Assembly: GCF_026283965.1 (NCBI RefSeq)
Contig: NZ_JAPDPD010000007.1
Span: forward strand, 1-64,000
Direction of reading: 5' to 3'
Source of the DNA: Dyella subtropica
GTDB lineage: Bacteria > Pseudomonadota > Gammaproteobacteria > Xanthomonadales > Rhodanobacteraceae
DNA length: 64,000 nucleotides
The notes under the pieces are model-generated. The model saw only the letters and a list, made by a program, of their open reading frames with translations, ran no database searches and had not been told where the DNA came from. The translations under genes were made by a program, and so were the position numbers. This document shows positions 47,362 through 57,166 of the stretch, one piece after another; positions within the stretch are counted from its first letter, which is position 1, and every line of letters starts with the position of its first letter.

Positions 47362-49464
47362 CTAGAGATCCAGATCGATCGGCGGGCGCCCGATGCGGTA
47401 TCGCGCGCCCATGGCTTGTATCGCGCGACGGAAGTCCGCCGCGAAACCTTTCATATCGAATAGCGTGTGTTGCGCGCGCCGTTGTTGCAGGTGCTGGCGC
47501 AGCGTGGTCAGCGCTTCGCGGTCGTTGCCGAGCTGGATGGTCATGGCGATGAAGGATTCCTCATCGTCGGTCACCAGTTCCGACAAGCCGGCGTGGTACA
47601 GCAGGCTGGCGCATTGGCGGCCGGCCAATGTCTGGCCGACCCAGGTCAGTACGGGGCAGCCCGCCCACAAGGCATCGGACGCAGTGGATTGCGCATTGCA
47701 AGGAAGCGTGTCGAGGAACAAGTCGGCATGGGTGAGGCGCGCCAGGTGTTCGGCCTGTGGCAGCCGGGGCATGAACACCAGGCGCTTCGGGTCGACGTCC
47801 ATCGCGGTGGCGGCCGCGCGCAAGCGGTCGTCCGCACCGTCCGGTCCGCTGATCAACCACAGCACGCTGGCCGGCACTTGCTGCAGGATCAACATGAAGC
47901 GTGCGAAGGCGGCCGGGTTGAGTTTGTGGTTGCCGTTGAAGCTGGCGAACACGGTGCCTTGTTCGGGCAGTCCGCATGCGGCACGCGGGGGTGGGACGCC
48001 GATGGGCTGCGTGTCATCGATGGGCTGGGCGCAGCGCGGCAGGCGCACGATTTTTTCGCTGAAGGCATCACGCAGCGTTGCCGGCAACGCTACCGCGTCG
48101 GTGAGCAGGTAATCGGTCCACGCCGCGCCCGAGGTGCAGGGATAGGCCAGCCAATTCACCTGCACCGGCGCGGGCCGGAATTCGAACAGATCGGAGTTGG
48201 CGCCGCTGCCGAAACTGCGCAGGTCGAACAAAATTTCGATACCCGTTTGATGAATATGGCGCGCCAGCTCTGCTGGGCCGAGATGGGCGACGTCGTGTAT
48301 GGTCGTCGAAGCTTCCAGGCGCCGACGGATCGGACCGCCGTCGCTGGGTGCCATACAGAACAGATGGACGTCCAGAAGGCCGTCACCCAACTGCTCCAAC
48401 AGGGCGACGGTGAGCTGTCCGATCGGACGTTCGCCAAAGCCGTTGGAGACGAAGCCGATGCGCATAGGAGCGCCGGCCTTGGGTACGTTATGGGTGAAGG
48501 ACCGCTCCTTGCGCAGTGGGGCGGTGTGTTTTTCGATGCCCGCGGCGAAGGTGCTGGCACAGCGCCGTTGCTCGATGGCGCTGGCGTCCTCAGCGAGGAA
48601 GGCGAACGGCGTAATGCCTTCTCGCCCATCGGCGACGGCGCGCTGCAGGTGCGCGCTGAGTTCATCCAGGCCGGGCCAGTCGTACAGACGGCGCTTGGCG
48701 AACACCAGCATGCCCAGGGCGGCACCCGAGGCGGCGTCCAACCGCAGGGCGCGTTCGAAGGCGGCAGCGGCTTGCGGTAGATCACCCGCATCGTCGAGCA
48801 GCATGCCGGCATGGAAAGGGTAATGGGGATTCTCTGGCGCCAGCTTTTCAGCGTGCAGCCAGGCCTCGGCTGCTTCGTGCAGCCTCCCTTGCGCCTGCAG
48901 CACGCGGGCGCGCAGGGCGTGGGCGCCGTCGAACTGCGGCGCCAGCTGCAGTGCTTCGTCCACGTGCTGGCTGGCCTGCTCGATATGGCCCAGTTCCAGC
49001 TCGGCCGCCGCCAGATTGAGGCGCAAGCCGGCGTGCTGGGGGGCGCCGTGCGTGGCCATGGCGTAGGACTCGCGTGCCTGCGTGTAGCGCGCGGCGGCCA
49101 TCAAGGCATTGCCAAGCACCAGCAGGATGGCCGCGTGCCCAGGATGGCGTCGCAGCGCGGCGCGCAGGCGTTCGATGGCGCCGTCGATATCGCCTTCCTC
49201 CATCTGCAGGCTGGCGAAATTGCATTGCACCTCGACGCTGTCGGGAGCGAGCTGGTCGGCATTTTGCAGCGCTTCGCGGGCATCGGTGCGGCGCCCCAGC
49301 TGCATCAGGGCGAGACCGTGCAGGCGGGCGATCTCGCCGTCATGGGGAAAATCGGTGCGCGAACGCGCGGCAAGTTGTTCAGCTTCGTGCGCGTCGCCGC
49401 GGTCGAGTAACCGAGCCAGTTGGTGTTGCCGGGCGAGGAGTTCGGGTCGAGATGCCTGCTTCAT
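47362..49464 (-). CDS. TPR-containing GT41 (SPINDLY/O-GlcNAc transferase-like) glycosyltransferase
   Basis: Encodes 700 residues. Residues ~1-270 are about seven TPR repeats (ADQLAPDSVEVQCNFASLQ, AALRRHPGHAAILLVLGNAL and similar). Residues ~335-690 form the two Rossmann lobes of OGT/SPINDLY: RIGFVSNGFGERPIG, IEILFDLRSFGSG, VQVNWLAYPCTSGA, FASFNGNHKLNPAAF and the nucleotide-sugar region FLDTLPCNAQSTASDALWAGCPVLTW. It resembles the Xanthomonas campestris OGT homologue used as a structural model. A role in O-glycosylating proteins or assembling polysaccharide is likely; donor and target unknown. Cytosolic, no signal peptide. Confidence 0.9.
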   Translation of the reverse strand: MKQASRPELLARQHQLARLLDRGDAHEAEQLAARSRTDFPHDGEIARLHGLALMQLGRRTDAREALQNADQLAPDSVEVQCNFASLQMEEGDIDGAIERLRAALRRHPGHAAILLVLGNALMAAARYTQARESYAMATHGAPQHAGLRLNLAAAELELGHIEQASQHVDEALQLAPQFDGAHALRARVLQAQGRLHEAAEAWLHAEKLAPENPHYPFHAGMLLDDAGDLPQAAAAFERALRLDAASGAALGMLVFAKRRLYDWPGLDELSAHLQRAVADGREGITPFAFLAEDASAIEQRRCASTFAAGIEKHTAPLRKERSFTHNVPKAGAPMRIGFVSNGFGERPIGQLTVALLEQLGDGLLDVHLFCMAPSDGGPIRRRLEASTTIHDVAHLGPAELARHIHQTGIEILFDLRSFGSGANSDLFEFRPAPVQVNWLAYPCTSGAAWTDYLLTDAVALPATLRDAFSEKIVRLPRCAQPIDDTQPIGVPPPRAACGLPEQGTVFASFNGNHKLNPAAFARFMLILQQVPASVLWLISGPDGADDRLRAAATAMDVDPKRLVFMPRLPQAEHLARLTHADLFLDTLPCNAQSTASDALWAGCPVLTWVGQTLAGRQCASLLYHAGLSELVTDDEESFIAMTIQLGNDREALTTLRQHLQQRRAQHTLFDMKGFAADFRRAIQAMGARYRIGRPPIDLDL

Positions 49465-49522
49465 GCCCGCACGCTAACCCAGCGAGCCGTTACTGCCAAT
49501 TGCGAAATTTGTGAACAGACAC

Positions 49523-50602
49523 TCAGCCTGAGGTGAGGGATTTCAGCTCGTCGGCCTGGTGCTCGCGGGTGAGTGTACCTATCAACTCGTCCAGATCGCC
49601 CTGCATGATTTCCGTGAGGCGATAAAGATCCAGCCCGATCCGGTGATCGGTGACCAGGTTGTCTTTGTAACGATACGTGCGGACGCGCTGGCTGCGGCCG
49701 CCGCTGCCCACCTGCAACCGGCGCGACTCGGCCTGCTCTGCGGTCTGTTTGGATTGCGCCTCGTCCAGCAAGCGGGATTTCAGCAGGCTCATGGCGCGGG
49801 CGCGGTTCTTGTGCTGGCTGCGCTCATCCTGGCATTCCACCACGATGCCGGAGGGCAGGTGGGTGATGCGGATCGCCGAATCGGTTTTGTTGACGTGCTG
49901 ACCACCGGCGCCGGACGCACGGAAGGTGTCGACCTTCAGGTCCGACGAGGCTATTTCGATGTCTTCGATGTCGTCCAGCTCGGGCAGTACCGCGACGGTT
50001 GCGGTCGAGGTATGCACGCGTCCTTGCGATTCGGTGGCGGGCACGCGTTTCACGCAGTGCACGCCGGACTCGAATTTCAGCCGGGAGAACGAGCCTTTGC
50101 CTTCGACACGTGCGACGACTTCCTTGTAGCCACCATGCTCGCCGGGGTGTTCGCTGAGGATTTCGACATGCCAGCGTTGCCGTTCCGCATAGCGCACATA
50201 CATGCGGAACACGTCGCCGGCAAAGATGGCTGCCTCGTCGCCGCCGGTGCCGGCACGCACTTCGAGGAACAGGTTGGCCTCGTCGCGTGGGTCTTTGGGG
50301 AGCAGCAGGATTTGCAGTTCTTCGTCGAGCTGCGTGAGTCGTGCTTCCAGCCGTCCGATGTCATCGGCGGCGAGTTCGCGCATATCGGGATCGGACAGCA
50401 TGCTGCGCGATTCGGCGAGCTCGCGCTCAGCCTGGTCATGTTCGCGCAGCGACGCCGTGACGGGTTCGAGTTGGGCGTATTCTCGGGAGAGATCGCGAAA
50501 GCGCGCGCCGTCGGCGAGCACGTCGGGTTGGGCCAGCAACAGGCCGATTTCTTCGTGCCGTTCGGCGAGGGTTTCGAGTTTGCGGCGGATGGATGGCGTC
50601 AT
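49523..50602 (-). CDS. prfA: peptide chain release factor 1
   Basis: Encodes 359 residues from the ATG at 50602 ([19 protein letters not shown]), matching the family length of ~360. The catalytic GGQ is in [16 protein letters not shown], and the RF1 codon-recognition tripeptide is PAT in [11 protein letters not shown], distinguishing it from RF2. It terminates translation at UAA and UAG. It follows hemA by 77 bases on the same strand, the conserved hemA-prfA arrangement of gammaproteobacteria. Confidence 0.97.
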   Translation of the reverse strand: MTPSIRRKLETLAERHEEIGLLLAQPDVLADGARFRDLSREYAQLEPVTASLREHDQAERELAESRSMLSDPDMRELAADDIGRLEARLTQLDEELQILLLPKDPRDEANLFLEVRAGTGGDEAAIFAGDVFRMYVRYAERQRWHVEILSEHPGEHGGYKEVVARVEGKGSFSRLKFESGVHCVKRVPATESQGRVHTSTATVAVLPELDDIEDIEIASSDLKVDTFRASGAGGQHVNKTDSAIRITHLPSGIVVECQDERSQHKNRARAMSLLKSRLLDEAQSKQTAEQAESRRLQVGSGGRSQRVRTYRYKDNLVTDHRIGLDLYRLTEIMQGDLDELIGTLTREHQADELKSLTSG

Positions 50603-50679
50603 GAGGGCGAGAAGAGTAATGGAGATCGGAGGGCGGCCGTGGAATGGCCGCGCATCAGCAGAAGCGTCTTGGTGCTTCG

Positions 50680-51963
50680 CTAAGCCCCGATGTCCGGTTC
50701 CTTCTCGTCCTGTTCCTTTAAGGCGTAAAGCCGTCCGGCCGCGTGCAGCAGTTCCATATCGCCGGCTAGTGCGGCTTCGCGCAGGCGGGCGCTGGGTTGG
50801 TGCAGCAGCTTGTTGGTGAGCGTATTGGCGAGGAAGGTCAGCGCTTCGTCGGGCGATTTGCCGCGCGCGAGCATGGCACGTGCCTTGTCCAGCACTTCGT
50901 CGCGATAGGTCTCGGCGTGCTGGCGCATGTCCACCGCCGGGTTGCGCACGGTGAGCGCGCGGCGCCACGCCATGTAGCGCTCCACCTGCAGATCGATGAT
51001 GGCCTCGGCTTCGCGGGCGGCGGCCTCGCGTGAACGACGGTTGTCGTCGATCACCTGGCGCAGGTCGTCGATGCCATAGAGGAACACGTCGTCCAGCTCT
51101 CCGATGGAAGCCTCGATGTCGCGCGGCACGGCGATGTCGACCATGAACATCGGTTTGCGACGGCGCGCACTGATGGCCTTTTCCACAATGGGGCGCGTTA
51201 CCACTGGCTGCCGCGCCGCGGTGGAGGAGATCACGATGTCGGCTTCCGCCAGATGCTGCGGCAGGTCGTGCAGGGCGATGGCATAGCCGCCGTGACGGCT
51301 GGCCAGTTCCTGCGCGTTTTCCAAAGTGCGGTTGGCCACAATCAGGCGCCGCACCTGTTTGTCGGCGAGATGGCGCGCGGCCAGTTCGATGGTGTCGCCC
51401 GCGCCGATCAGCAGCACACAGGCCTCTTTGAGATCGGTAAACACCTGCTCGGCCAGGCGCACCGCGGTAAACGCCACGGACACGGTATGCGCGCCGATGC
51501 GCGTGTCGGTGCGAACGCGCTTGGCGACGGCGAAGGTGTGCTGCAGCAGGCGGTCCATCGGCGCGCGCAGCGATTGCGCGTCGCGGGCCAGCTGATACGC
51601 CTCCTTCACCTGGCCCAGAATCTGCGGTTCGCCCAGCACCATCGAGTCCAGCCCAGTGGCCACGCGAAACATGTGGCGCACGGCCTCGTCTTCATCGTGG
51701 CGATAGAGGAACTCGTCGAGTTTCCCGGGGGTCAGCTGATGGTGGCGGCTCAACCATGTCTCCGGCACGGCCTCGGCACCTGCCGCGACGCTCACATACA
51801 ACTCGGTACGGTTGCAGGTGGAGAGGATCATCGCCTCCTCCACGCCAGGCTGAAGGGTTAGCTCATGCAGCGCAACGCCAGCGGCGTCCGTATCGAACGC
51901 CACTTGCTCGCGCAGTTGAACTGGCGCAGTGAGGTGATTGAGCCCTAGGGCGATCAGCGGCAT
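50680..51963 (-). CDS. hemA: glutamyl-tRNA reductase
   Basis: Encodes 427 residues from the ATG at 51963 ([19 protein letters not shown]). The catalytic Cys lies in [12 protein letters not shown]. The NADPH domain shows [20 protein letters not shown] and the dimerisation helix is C-terminal. It makes glutamate semialdehyde from Glu-tRNA(Glu), the first step of tetrapyrrole synthesis. Divergent from the TPR lipoprotein gene with a 110-bp gap, and followed by prfA. Confidence 0.97.
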   Translation of the reverse strand: MPLIALGLNHLTAPVQLREQVAFDTDAAGVALHELTLQPGVEEAMILSTCNRTELYVSVAAGAEAVPETWLSRHHQLTPGKLDEFLYRHDEDEAVRHMFRVATGLDSMVLGEPQILGQVKEAYQLARDAQSLRAPMDRLLQHTFAVAKRVRTDTRIGAHTVSVAFTAVRLAEQVFTDLKEACVLLIGAGDTIELAARHLADKQVRRLIVANRTLENAQELASRHGGYAIALHDLPQHLAEADIVISSTAARQPVVTRPIVEKAISARRRKPMFMVDIAVPRDIEASIGELDDVFLYGIDDLRQVIDDNRRSREAAAREAEAIIDLQVERYMAWRRALTVRNPAVDMRQHAETYRDEVLDKARAMLARGKSPDEALTFLANTLTNKLLHQPSARLREAALAGDMELLHAAGRLYALKEQDEKEPDIGA

Positions 51964-52073
51964 GGTGAGAGGCGATTCGAGGCGGCAGGCATCCGGCGGC
52001 GTAAACTAGGCCGGCGCACCGGCCGTTCCATAAGGTGGCGACAGCTGTAACAGACGGATGAACGGAGAATAGT

Positions 52074-53816
52074 GTGCTGAGCAGGTTGGCCAAGTTCAAG
52101 CAACTGCGGCATTTTGCGGCGAGCGGACTCCTGGTGATGGCGGCAACGGGCTGCGCCACCGCACCCGGTCACCGGGCTGTGGGGCAAAGCTCGGCGGCAC
52201 AACCGCTGGACCATCTGGTGGTAGCGACGCCGGACGCCGATCACGATCTGATAGCCCAGTTGCTCGCTGGCGAGATGGCGCTGACGCGAACCGATCTCAA
52301 GACCGCGGCGGCCTCGTACGGCAAGGCCATGCAGCTGAGTACTGATCCACGCGTGGCGGAACAGGCGGCCGGCATGGCCATCGCCGTGCATGATGCCGCC
52401 CTGGCGGAGCAAGCGATTGCCCGCTGGCAGGCGCTGGGAGCCAAGCCTGCCTCGCTGGCCATGGCCCGGGCGCAATTGGCGCTGGATCAAGGCAGTGCGG
52501 ACGAGGCAAGGCACCAGTTGGCGTTGCTGACCAGCAGTGGCGACCCGGATGCATGGCGCCAGTTCGGGCGCGCTTTGCTCGGCAGTCGCGATCCGGCCCA
52601 GGCCTCGAGCCTGCTCGAAGGGCTGGCCACGCCGCAGCGGCTGCCGGCCGACACACAGGCCTGGCTGGCGATGAGCGAGCTGGGCGACAAGCTCGGTCGG
52701 CGTGAGTACGCGCAGCAGATCGCCGATGCCGCCATCAAGCGCTTCAACAGCGCCGAAACTTATGCATGGGCAGGGCAACTGAAGTTCCGCAGCGGCGATC
52801 GTGCCGGTGCGCAGGTCCTGTTCCAGAAAGCCCTCGCCAAGGCGCCGAAGAACGTCGCGCTGCGGCTTGCCTACGCCACCCTGCTTGGCCAGGGGGGCGA
52901 TTACGCCGGCGCAGCCAAGTTGCTCGATAGCGGTCCGCAAAACGCCGACACCTATACCTTGCGCGCCGCGCTGGCGGCCCGCTCCAACGACACCAAGGCG
53001 ATCACCCGCCTGTACAACCAGCTGCAGCGTGCGCCGGAGCAGGCGCGCGATGGCGGCAGTGCCTATCTGCTCGGCCAGTTGGCCGAAATGCTCAACCGCG
53101 ACAGCGAAGCACTGGAGTGGTACGGCCAGGTGCCGGATGAGGACGAGCACGCCTTCGACGCTGACCTGCGTAGTGCCGTGTTGCTGCACAAGCAGGGCAA
53201 GGTAGTGGAGGCGCACGAGCAGTTGTCGCAGATGCAGAGCAACTATCTCGATCAGCCAGCCCAGCTGCGCCGCGCCTATGAGGTGGACGCCGGGCTGTAC
53301 ATGCACGACCAGAAGTACGCGCAGGCCGAGGCGGCCTTCAGTCGCGCCCTGCAGGTGGTGCCGGACGATCCGGAGCTGCTCTACGGACGTGGGCTGGCCT
53401 ATGCGGAGGCTGGGCAGATCGACTCGGCCGTGGCCGATTTCCGCCATTTGCTGCAGATCAAGCCGGATGACGTCGACGCCAGCAACGCGCTGGGCTTCAC
53501 CCTCGCCGATGCCAACCGCGACCTGCCCGAAGCGGAGCGGTTGATCCAGACCGCCCGAACCGCCAAGCCGGATGACCCGGCCATCGCCGATTCCTGGGGC
53601 TGGCTGCAGTATCGCCAAGGGCACCTCGATCAGGCCGAGCAGACCCTTCGCGGCGCCTGGCAGGCGCGCAAGGATGCCGATGTCGGCGTGCACCTGGGCG
53701 AGGTCTTGTGGAAGCAAGGGCGCCAGGAGGATGCGCGCCGCGTGTTCGACGAGGTGCGCCGCATCGATCCGCAGAGCCATTCCTTGCACAACGCCCTCAA
53801 GCGCCTCAATCCATGA
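52074..53816 (+). CDS. TPR-repeat outer-membrane lipoprotein
   Basis: Encodes 580 residues with a GTG start at 52074, supported by ggag six bases upstream. The N-terminus MLSRLAKFKQLRHFAASGLLVMAATGC has a lipobox-like AATGC. The rest is a superhelix of roughly 12 TPR units (LTRTDLKTAAASYGKAMQL, GDRAGAQVLFQKALAKAPK, KYAQAEAAFSRALQVVPDD, ADSWGWLQYRQGHLDQAEQ). It is probably a periplasmic-facing scaffold. Its stop overlaps the lolB start by four bases. The same lipoprotein-lolB-ispE order is typical of xanthomonads. Confidence 0.85.
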   Translation: MLSRLAKFKQLRHFAASGLLVMAATGCATAPGHRAVGQSSAAQPLDHLVVATPDADHDLIAQLLAGEMALTRTDLKTAAASYGKAMQLSTDPRVAEQAAGMAIAVHDAALAEQAIARWQALGAKPASLAMARAQLALDQGSADEARHQLALLTSSGDPDAWRQFGRALLGSRDPAQASSLLEGLATPQRLPADTQAWLAMSELGDKLGRREYAQQIADAAIKRFNSAETYAWAGQLKFRSGDRAGAQVLFQKALAKAPKNVALRLAYATLLGQGGDYAGAAKLLDSGPQNADTYTLRAALAARSNDTKAITRLYNQLQRAPEQARDGGSAYLLGQLAEMLNRDSEALEWYGQVPDEDEHAFDADLRSAVLLHKQGKVVEAHEQLSQMQSNYLDQPAQLRRAYEVDAGLYMHDQKYAQAEAAFSRALQVVPDDPELLYGRGLAYAEAGQIDSAVADFRHLLQIKPDDVDASNALGFTLADANRDLPEAERLIQTARTAKPDDPAIADSWGWLQYRQGHLDQAEQTLRGAWQARKDADVGVHLGEVLWKQGRQEDARRVFDEVRRIDPQSHSLHNALKRLNP

Positions 53817-54421
53817 AGAACACTTTCCGATGTCTCGCAGCCGCGCTGCCGCTGCTGCTCGCCGCCTGCGTGCCTGCGCCCGCCGTAAGGATGAAGGGCG
53901 ATGCTGGTTTGCTCGGCGAGCAGGCGGCGCGCGAGCGCGTCTTGGCCGGCACGGATCACTGGAGCTTGCAGGGGAAGCTGGGCGTGTCCGACGGCAAGGA
54001 TGGCGGCAGCGGCACCCTCCAGTGGACGCAGGATGGCGAGCGCTATGAGTTCACCATGCGCTCGCCGGTGATCGGCAAAAGCTTCCGCCTTAGTGGGGGT
54101 CCGGAGGGCGCGTTGTTGGAAGGGCTGGACGGTGGCCCGCTGCGTGGTCCGGATGCCGAGTCGCTGATGTACAAGGCGCTGGGCTGGGAAGTGCCGCTGC
54201 GCGACTTGCGCGCCTGGGTGCTTGGCCTGCGGGCCGATAGCGGTCCGGCCGAGCTGAGTTTTGGCGCGAATCGCCTGCCGTCGCTGCTGCAGCAGGATGG
54301 CTGGAATGTGGACTATCGCGAGTGGGATGCCGCCCGCCAGCCGCCCGTGCCGACCAAGGTTTTCGCGGACAAGCCGCCTTATCGCGTGCGATTGTCGATC
54401 GAGTCCTGGACCTTCAACTAG
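53813..54421 (+). CDS. lolB: outer-membrane lipoprotein insertion protein LolB
   Basis: Encodes 202 residues from the ATG at 53813, overlapping the preceding stop (ATGA). Signal peptide with lipobox LLLAAC (MKNTFRCLAAALPLLLAAC). The mature part has the LolB pattern: HWSLQGKLGVSDGKDGGSGTLQW, GPEGALLEGLDGGPLRG and a C-terminal RVRLSIESWTFN. It receives lipoproteins from LolA and inserts them in the outer membrane. The order lolB-ispE is conserved in gammaproteobacteria. Confidence 0.92.
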   Translation: MKNTFRCLAAALPLLLAACVPAPAVRMKGDAGLLGEQAARERVLAGTDHWSLQGKLGVSDGKDGGSGTLQWTQDGERYEFTMRSPVIGKSFRLSGGPEGALLEGLDGGPLRGPDAESLMYKALGWEVPLRDLRAWVLGLRADSGPAELSFGANRLPSLLQQDGWNVDYREWDAARQPPVPTKVFADKPPYRVRLSIESWTFN

Positions 54422-54449
54422 GGATGCGCTGAATAGGTCAGAGCATCCC
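54421..54449. repeat. short hairpin repeat after lolB
   Basis: gggatgc (54421-54427) pairs with gcatccc (54443-54449), and the inner ctga pairs with tcag. The core gctgaatagNtcagagcatccc recurs at 20309-20330, beside the NRPS 3' end, where the left arm is missing. No T run follows, so terminator function is doubtful. Confidence 0.5.
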
Positions 54450-54518
54450 TGCGCCCTCACAGGCCGCATCGGTTAGGCTTTGCGCCCTGCGGCGGTCCTG
54501 CCGCATGCCGGAATGGTC

Positions 54519-55904
54519 ATGACATATCACATCGAGCGCGCCGTGCCCGCTCAGGTCGAGGCTTTGTGCGCCATCGAGCGCGCCGCCATGCAATTGTTTC
54601 GTGGCCATCGGGCCTGGCCGTTCTACATCCACGTATCGATGCCGCCAGAGCTGCTGCTCCAAGCGATCGAGCGGGGCATGGTCTGGGTGGCGTTGAGCGA
54701 CGCCAGTGCCGAGCCGGTGGGCTTCATCTGGCTGGATACGGAAGAGGGCGGCGACAGCATCGGCGTGGCGGAGATTGATGTGCTGCCGGATTGGGGCCGC
54801 CGCGGTATCGGCGCCGGCTTGCTCGAGCATGCCTGCGCCTGGGCACGCGCGGCAGGGTATCGCCGGGTGGATCTGGGTACCCTGGCTGATGTGCCGTGGA
54901 ATGGCCCGTTCTATGCCAGGCATGGCTTCGTGGCGGTCGACAAAAACGACCCGGCCTTTGCGTTTGCCCGCGAAAGGGACCAGGAGAACGGCTTTCCGGA
55001 CGACTTGCGCGTGTTCATGAGCCGTTCCCTGGCTCCGCCTGCGTCGGACGATTGGACGGTGTGGCCTGCGCCGGCCAAATTGAACTTGTTCCTGCGCATC
55101 ACGGGGCGCCGGCCGGATGGTTACCACGAGCTGCAGACCGTGTTCCGTCTGTTGGACTGGGGCGACGAGATCCGGCTGCGTCCGCGCCAGGACGGCCAGG
55201 TCCGGCGAGTGACACCGGTGCCTGGCGTTGCTGAAGAAGACGATTTGGTGGTGCGCGCCGCCCGATTACTGCAACCGCATGCGGCTGCCGGCGCGGGCGT
55301 GGATATCGAGGTGGATAAGCGCATCCCGACGGGCGGTGGCCTGGGCGGCGGTAGTTCGGATGCGGCCACGGTGCTGGTGGCGCTGAACCATCTTTGGAGC
55401 GCCGGGCTGGACGAGGACGCGCTGGCCGAACTGGGGCGCCAACTGGGTGCCGACGTACCGGTGTTCGTGCGCGGGCGCTCGGCTTGGGCCGAAGGTGTGG
55501 GCGAAAAATTGGAGCCCATCAAGCTTCCCAGGCGTTGGTACGCGGTGCTTGACCCGCATGAACACGTGCCGACCGCAGCGCTTTTTCAAGCGGCTGAATT
55601 GACACGAAATGCTCCGCCAGCGACAATTTCATCCTTTGCTTCGGGCGAAACCGCTGGAAACGCCTTTGAGCCGGTCGTACGCGCGCGTCACCCGCGGGTG
55701 GCGGCGGCGTTGGACTGGCTCCGTGACTTCGGTAGCGGGAGGCTTTCCGGCAGCGGCGGTTGCGTGTTTCTGGAGACCAAGTCGCAGGAGCGTGCAGAAA
55801 TTGTGGTTGGGCAGTGCCCGCCGGCATTCACCGCCCGAGTAGCCATGGGTGTGGATGTTTCACCGTTGCAACAGACTCTGGCGCGCCATCGCCGCGGCGC
55901 CTGA
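54519..55904 (+). CDS. ispE: GNAT acetyltransferase fused to 4-diphosphocytidyl-2-C-methyl-D-erythritol kinase (IspE)
   Basis: One frame without a stop, 461 residues if started at the ATG at 54519 (MTYHIERAVPAQ); ATG 54513 and TTG 54480 are alternatives. Residues 1-~166 are a GNAT domain with the acetyl-CoA loop WGRRGIGAGLLEHACAWARA and FYARHGFVAVDK. Residues 167-461 are IspE: PAPAKLNLFLRITGRRPDGYHEL, the GHMP ATP motif PTGGGLGGGSSDAATV and the C-terminal LSGSGGCVFLET. IspE phosphorylates CDP-methylerythritol in the MEP isoprenoid pathway. An internal ATG at 55017 (MSRSLAPPAS) sits exactly where a free-standing IspE would begin, with no strong ribosome site. Either a fusion protein or two overlapping products is possible. 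Confidence 0.85.
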   Translation: MTYHIERAVPAQVEALCAIERAAMQLFRGHRAWPFYIHVSMPPELLLQAIERGMVWVALSDASAEPVGFIWLDTEEGGDSIGVAEIDVLPDWGRRGIGAGLLEHACAWARAAGYRRVDLGTLADVPWNGPFYARHGFVAVDKNDPAFAFARERDQENGFPDDLRVFMSRSLAPPASDDWTVWPAPAKLNLFLRITGRRPDGYHELQTVFRLLDWGDEIRLRPRQDGQVRRVTPVPGVAEEDDLVVRAARLLQPHAAAGAGVDIEVDKRIPTGGGLGGGSSDAATVLVALNHLWSAGLDEDALAELGRQLGADVPVFVRGRSAWAEGVGEKLEPIKLPRRWYAVLDPHEHVPTAALFQAAELTRNAPPATISSFASGETAGNAFEPVVRARHPRVAAALDWLRDFGSGRLSGSGGCVFLETKSQERAEIVVGQCPPAFTARVAMGVDVSPLQQTLARHRRGA

Positions 55905-55983
55905 GTCGAGAGGTCAGGCGTCGGACTCCGGCATCGGTGTCCTGAGGGCGTAGTGAAGTTCGCGTAGCGTAAGAGAGAAATAC

Positions 55984-56060
55984 TGGGGCGTCGCCAAGCT
56001 GGTTAAGGCACGGGATTTTGATTCCCGCATACGCAGGTTCGAATCCTGCCGCCCCAGCCA
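55984..56060 (+). tRNA. tRNA-Gln (anticodon TTG)
   Basis: Acceptor arms TGGGGCG (55984-55990) and CGCCCCA (56050-56056), discriminator G, encoded CCA. The anticodon loop ttTTGat lies between cggga and tcccg. The T arm has gcaggTTCGAATcctgc. Located between ispE and prs, its usual place in this lineage. Confidence 0.96.
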
Positions 56061-56088
56061 TTCAAATGATGGCTAAAGGTTCCAAGCA

Positions 56089-57051
56089 ATGACCGTGAAT
56101 ACGTCCAGCCCGATGCTGTTTGCCGGTAATGCGCATCGTGCCCTCGCCGAGGACGTCGCCCAGCGCCTGGGCGTACCGCTCGGCAAGGCGCTGGTCGGTC
56201 GCTTCAGCGACGGCGAGACGCAGATCGAGATCGAAGAGAACGTCCGCCGCCAGGAAGTGTTCGTGCTGCAGCCCACGGGCGCGCCGAGTGCGGAGAACCT
56301 GTTCGAGCTGCTGACCCTGGTGGACGCGCTCAAGCGCGCCTCGGCGGCCAGCGTGACGGCGGTGATCCCGTACTTCGGTTATGCCCGCCAGGATCGCCGC
56401 CCACGTTCGGCGCGCGTGCCGATCACGGCAAAGATGGTGGCCAAGCTGATCGGCACCGTCGGCGTGGATCGCATGCTTACGGTGGATCTGCATGCCGACC
56501 AGATCCAGGGCTTCTTCGACATCCCGGTGGACAACGTCTATGCCTCGCCGGTGCTGCTGGCGGACATCTGGCGCAACCACTCGATGGATAACCTGATCGT
56601 GGTGAGCCCGGACGTCGGCGGTGTGGTGCGCGCCCGCGCGCTGGCCAAGCGGCTGGACGATGCGGACCTGGCGATCATCGACAAGCGTCGCCCGAAGGCC
56701 AACGTGGCCACGGTGATGAACATCATCGGCGACGTCGACGGCAAGACCTGCGTGCTGGTCGATGACATCGTCGACACCGCCGGTACGTTGTGCGCGGCTG
56801 CTGCAGCGCTCAAGGAGCGCGGGGCTCGCAAGGTGGTGGCGTATTGCGTGCATCCGGTGCTGTCGGGTGCTGCCATCAGCAACATCGAAGGCTCCCAGCT
56901 CGACCAGCTGGTGGTCACCAATACCTTGCCGCTGCGCCCGGAAGCCCAGGCATGCGCCAAGATTCGCCAGCTCTCGGTCGCCGAGCTGCTGGCGGAAACG
57001 ATCCGCCGCATTGCGTTCGGCGAATCGGTCAGTTCGCTTTACGTGGATTGA
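56089..57051 (+). CDS. prs: ribose-phosphate pyrophosphokinase
   Basis: Encodes 320 residues. Motifs: [15 protein letters not shown], the flexible ATP loop [33 protein letters not shown] and the PRPP-binding [13 protein letters not shown]. It makes PRPP from ribose 5-phosphate and ATP for purine, pyrimidine, histidine, tryptophan and NAD synthesis. Length is typical (~315). Lies 28 bases after tRNA-Gln and 115 bases before rplY. Confidence 0.97.
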   Translation: MTVNTSSPMLFAGNAHRALAEDVAQRLGVPLGKALVGRFSDGETQIEIEENVRRQEVFVLQPTGAPSAENLFELLTLVDALKRASAASVTAVIPYFGYARQDRRPRSARVPITAKMVAKLIGTVGVDRMLTVDLHADQIQGFFDIPVDNVYASPVLLADIWRNHSMDNLIVVSPDVGGVVRARALAKRLDDADLAIIDKRRPKANVATVMNIIGDVDGKTCVLVDDIVDTAGTLCAAAAALKERGARKVVAYCVHPVLSGAAISNIEGSQLDQLVVTNTLPLRPEAQACAKIRQLSVAELLAETIRRIAFGESVSSLYVD

Positions 57052-57166
57052 GGCATCGCGGGTGGCTTTGCCATCCGACGCCTGAATCCCGAACCCGGCT
57101 CTTCTGGTCGCGGGAGAGCCAACCAAACTGCCGCGAGGCGGTTCAACTACTGAAGGCAATACTGAA

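Noticed and set aside
52074-53816. Large minus-strand open frame opposite the TPR lipoprotein gene
   Set aside because: No start signals or motifs; the plus strand has a lipobox and clear TPR repeats.
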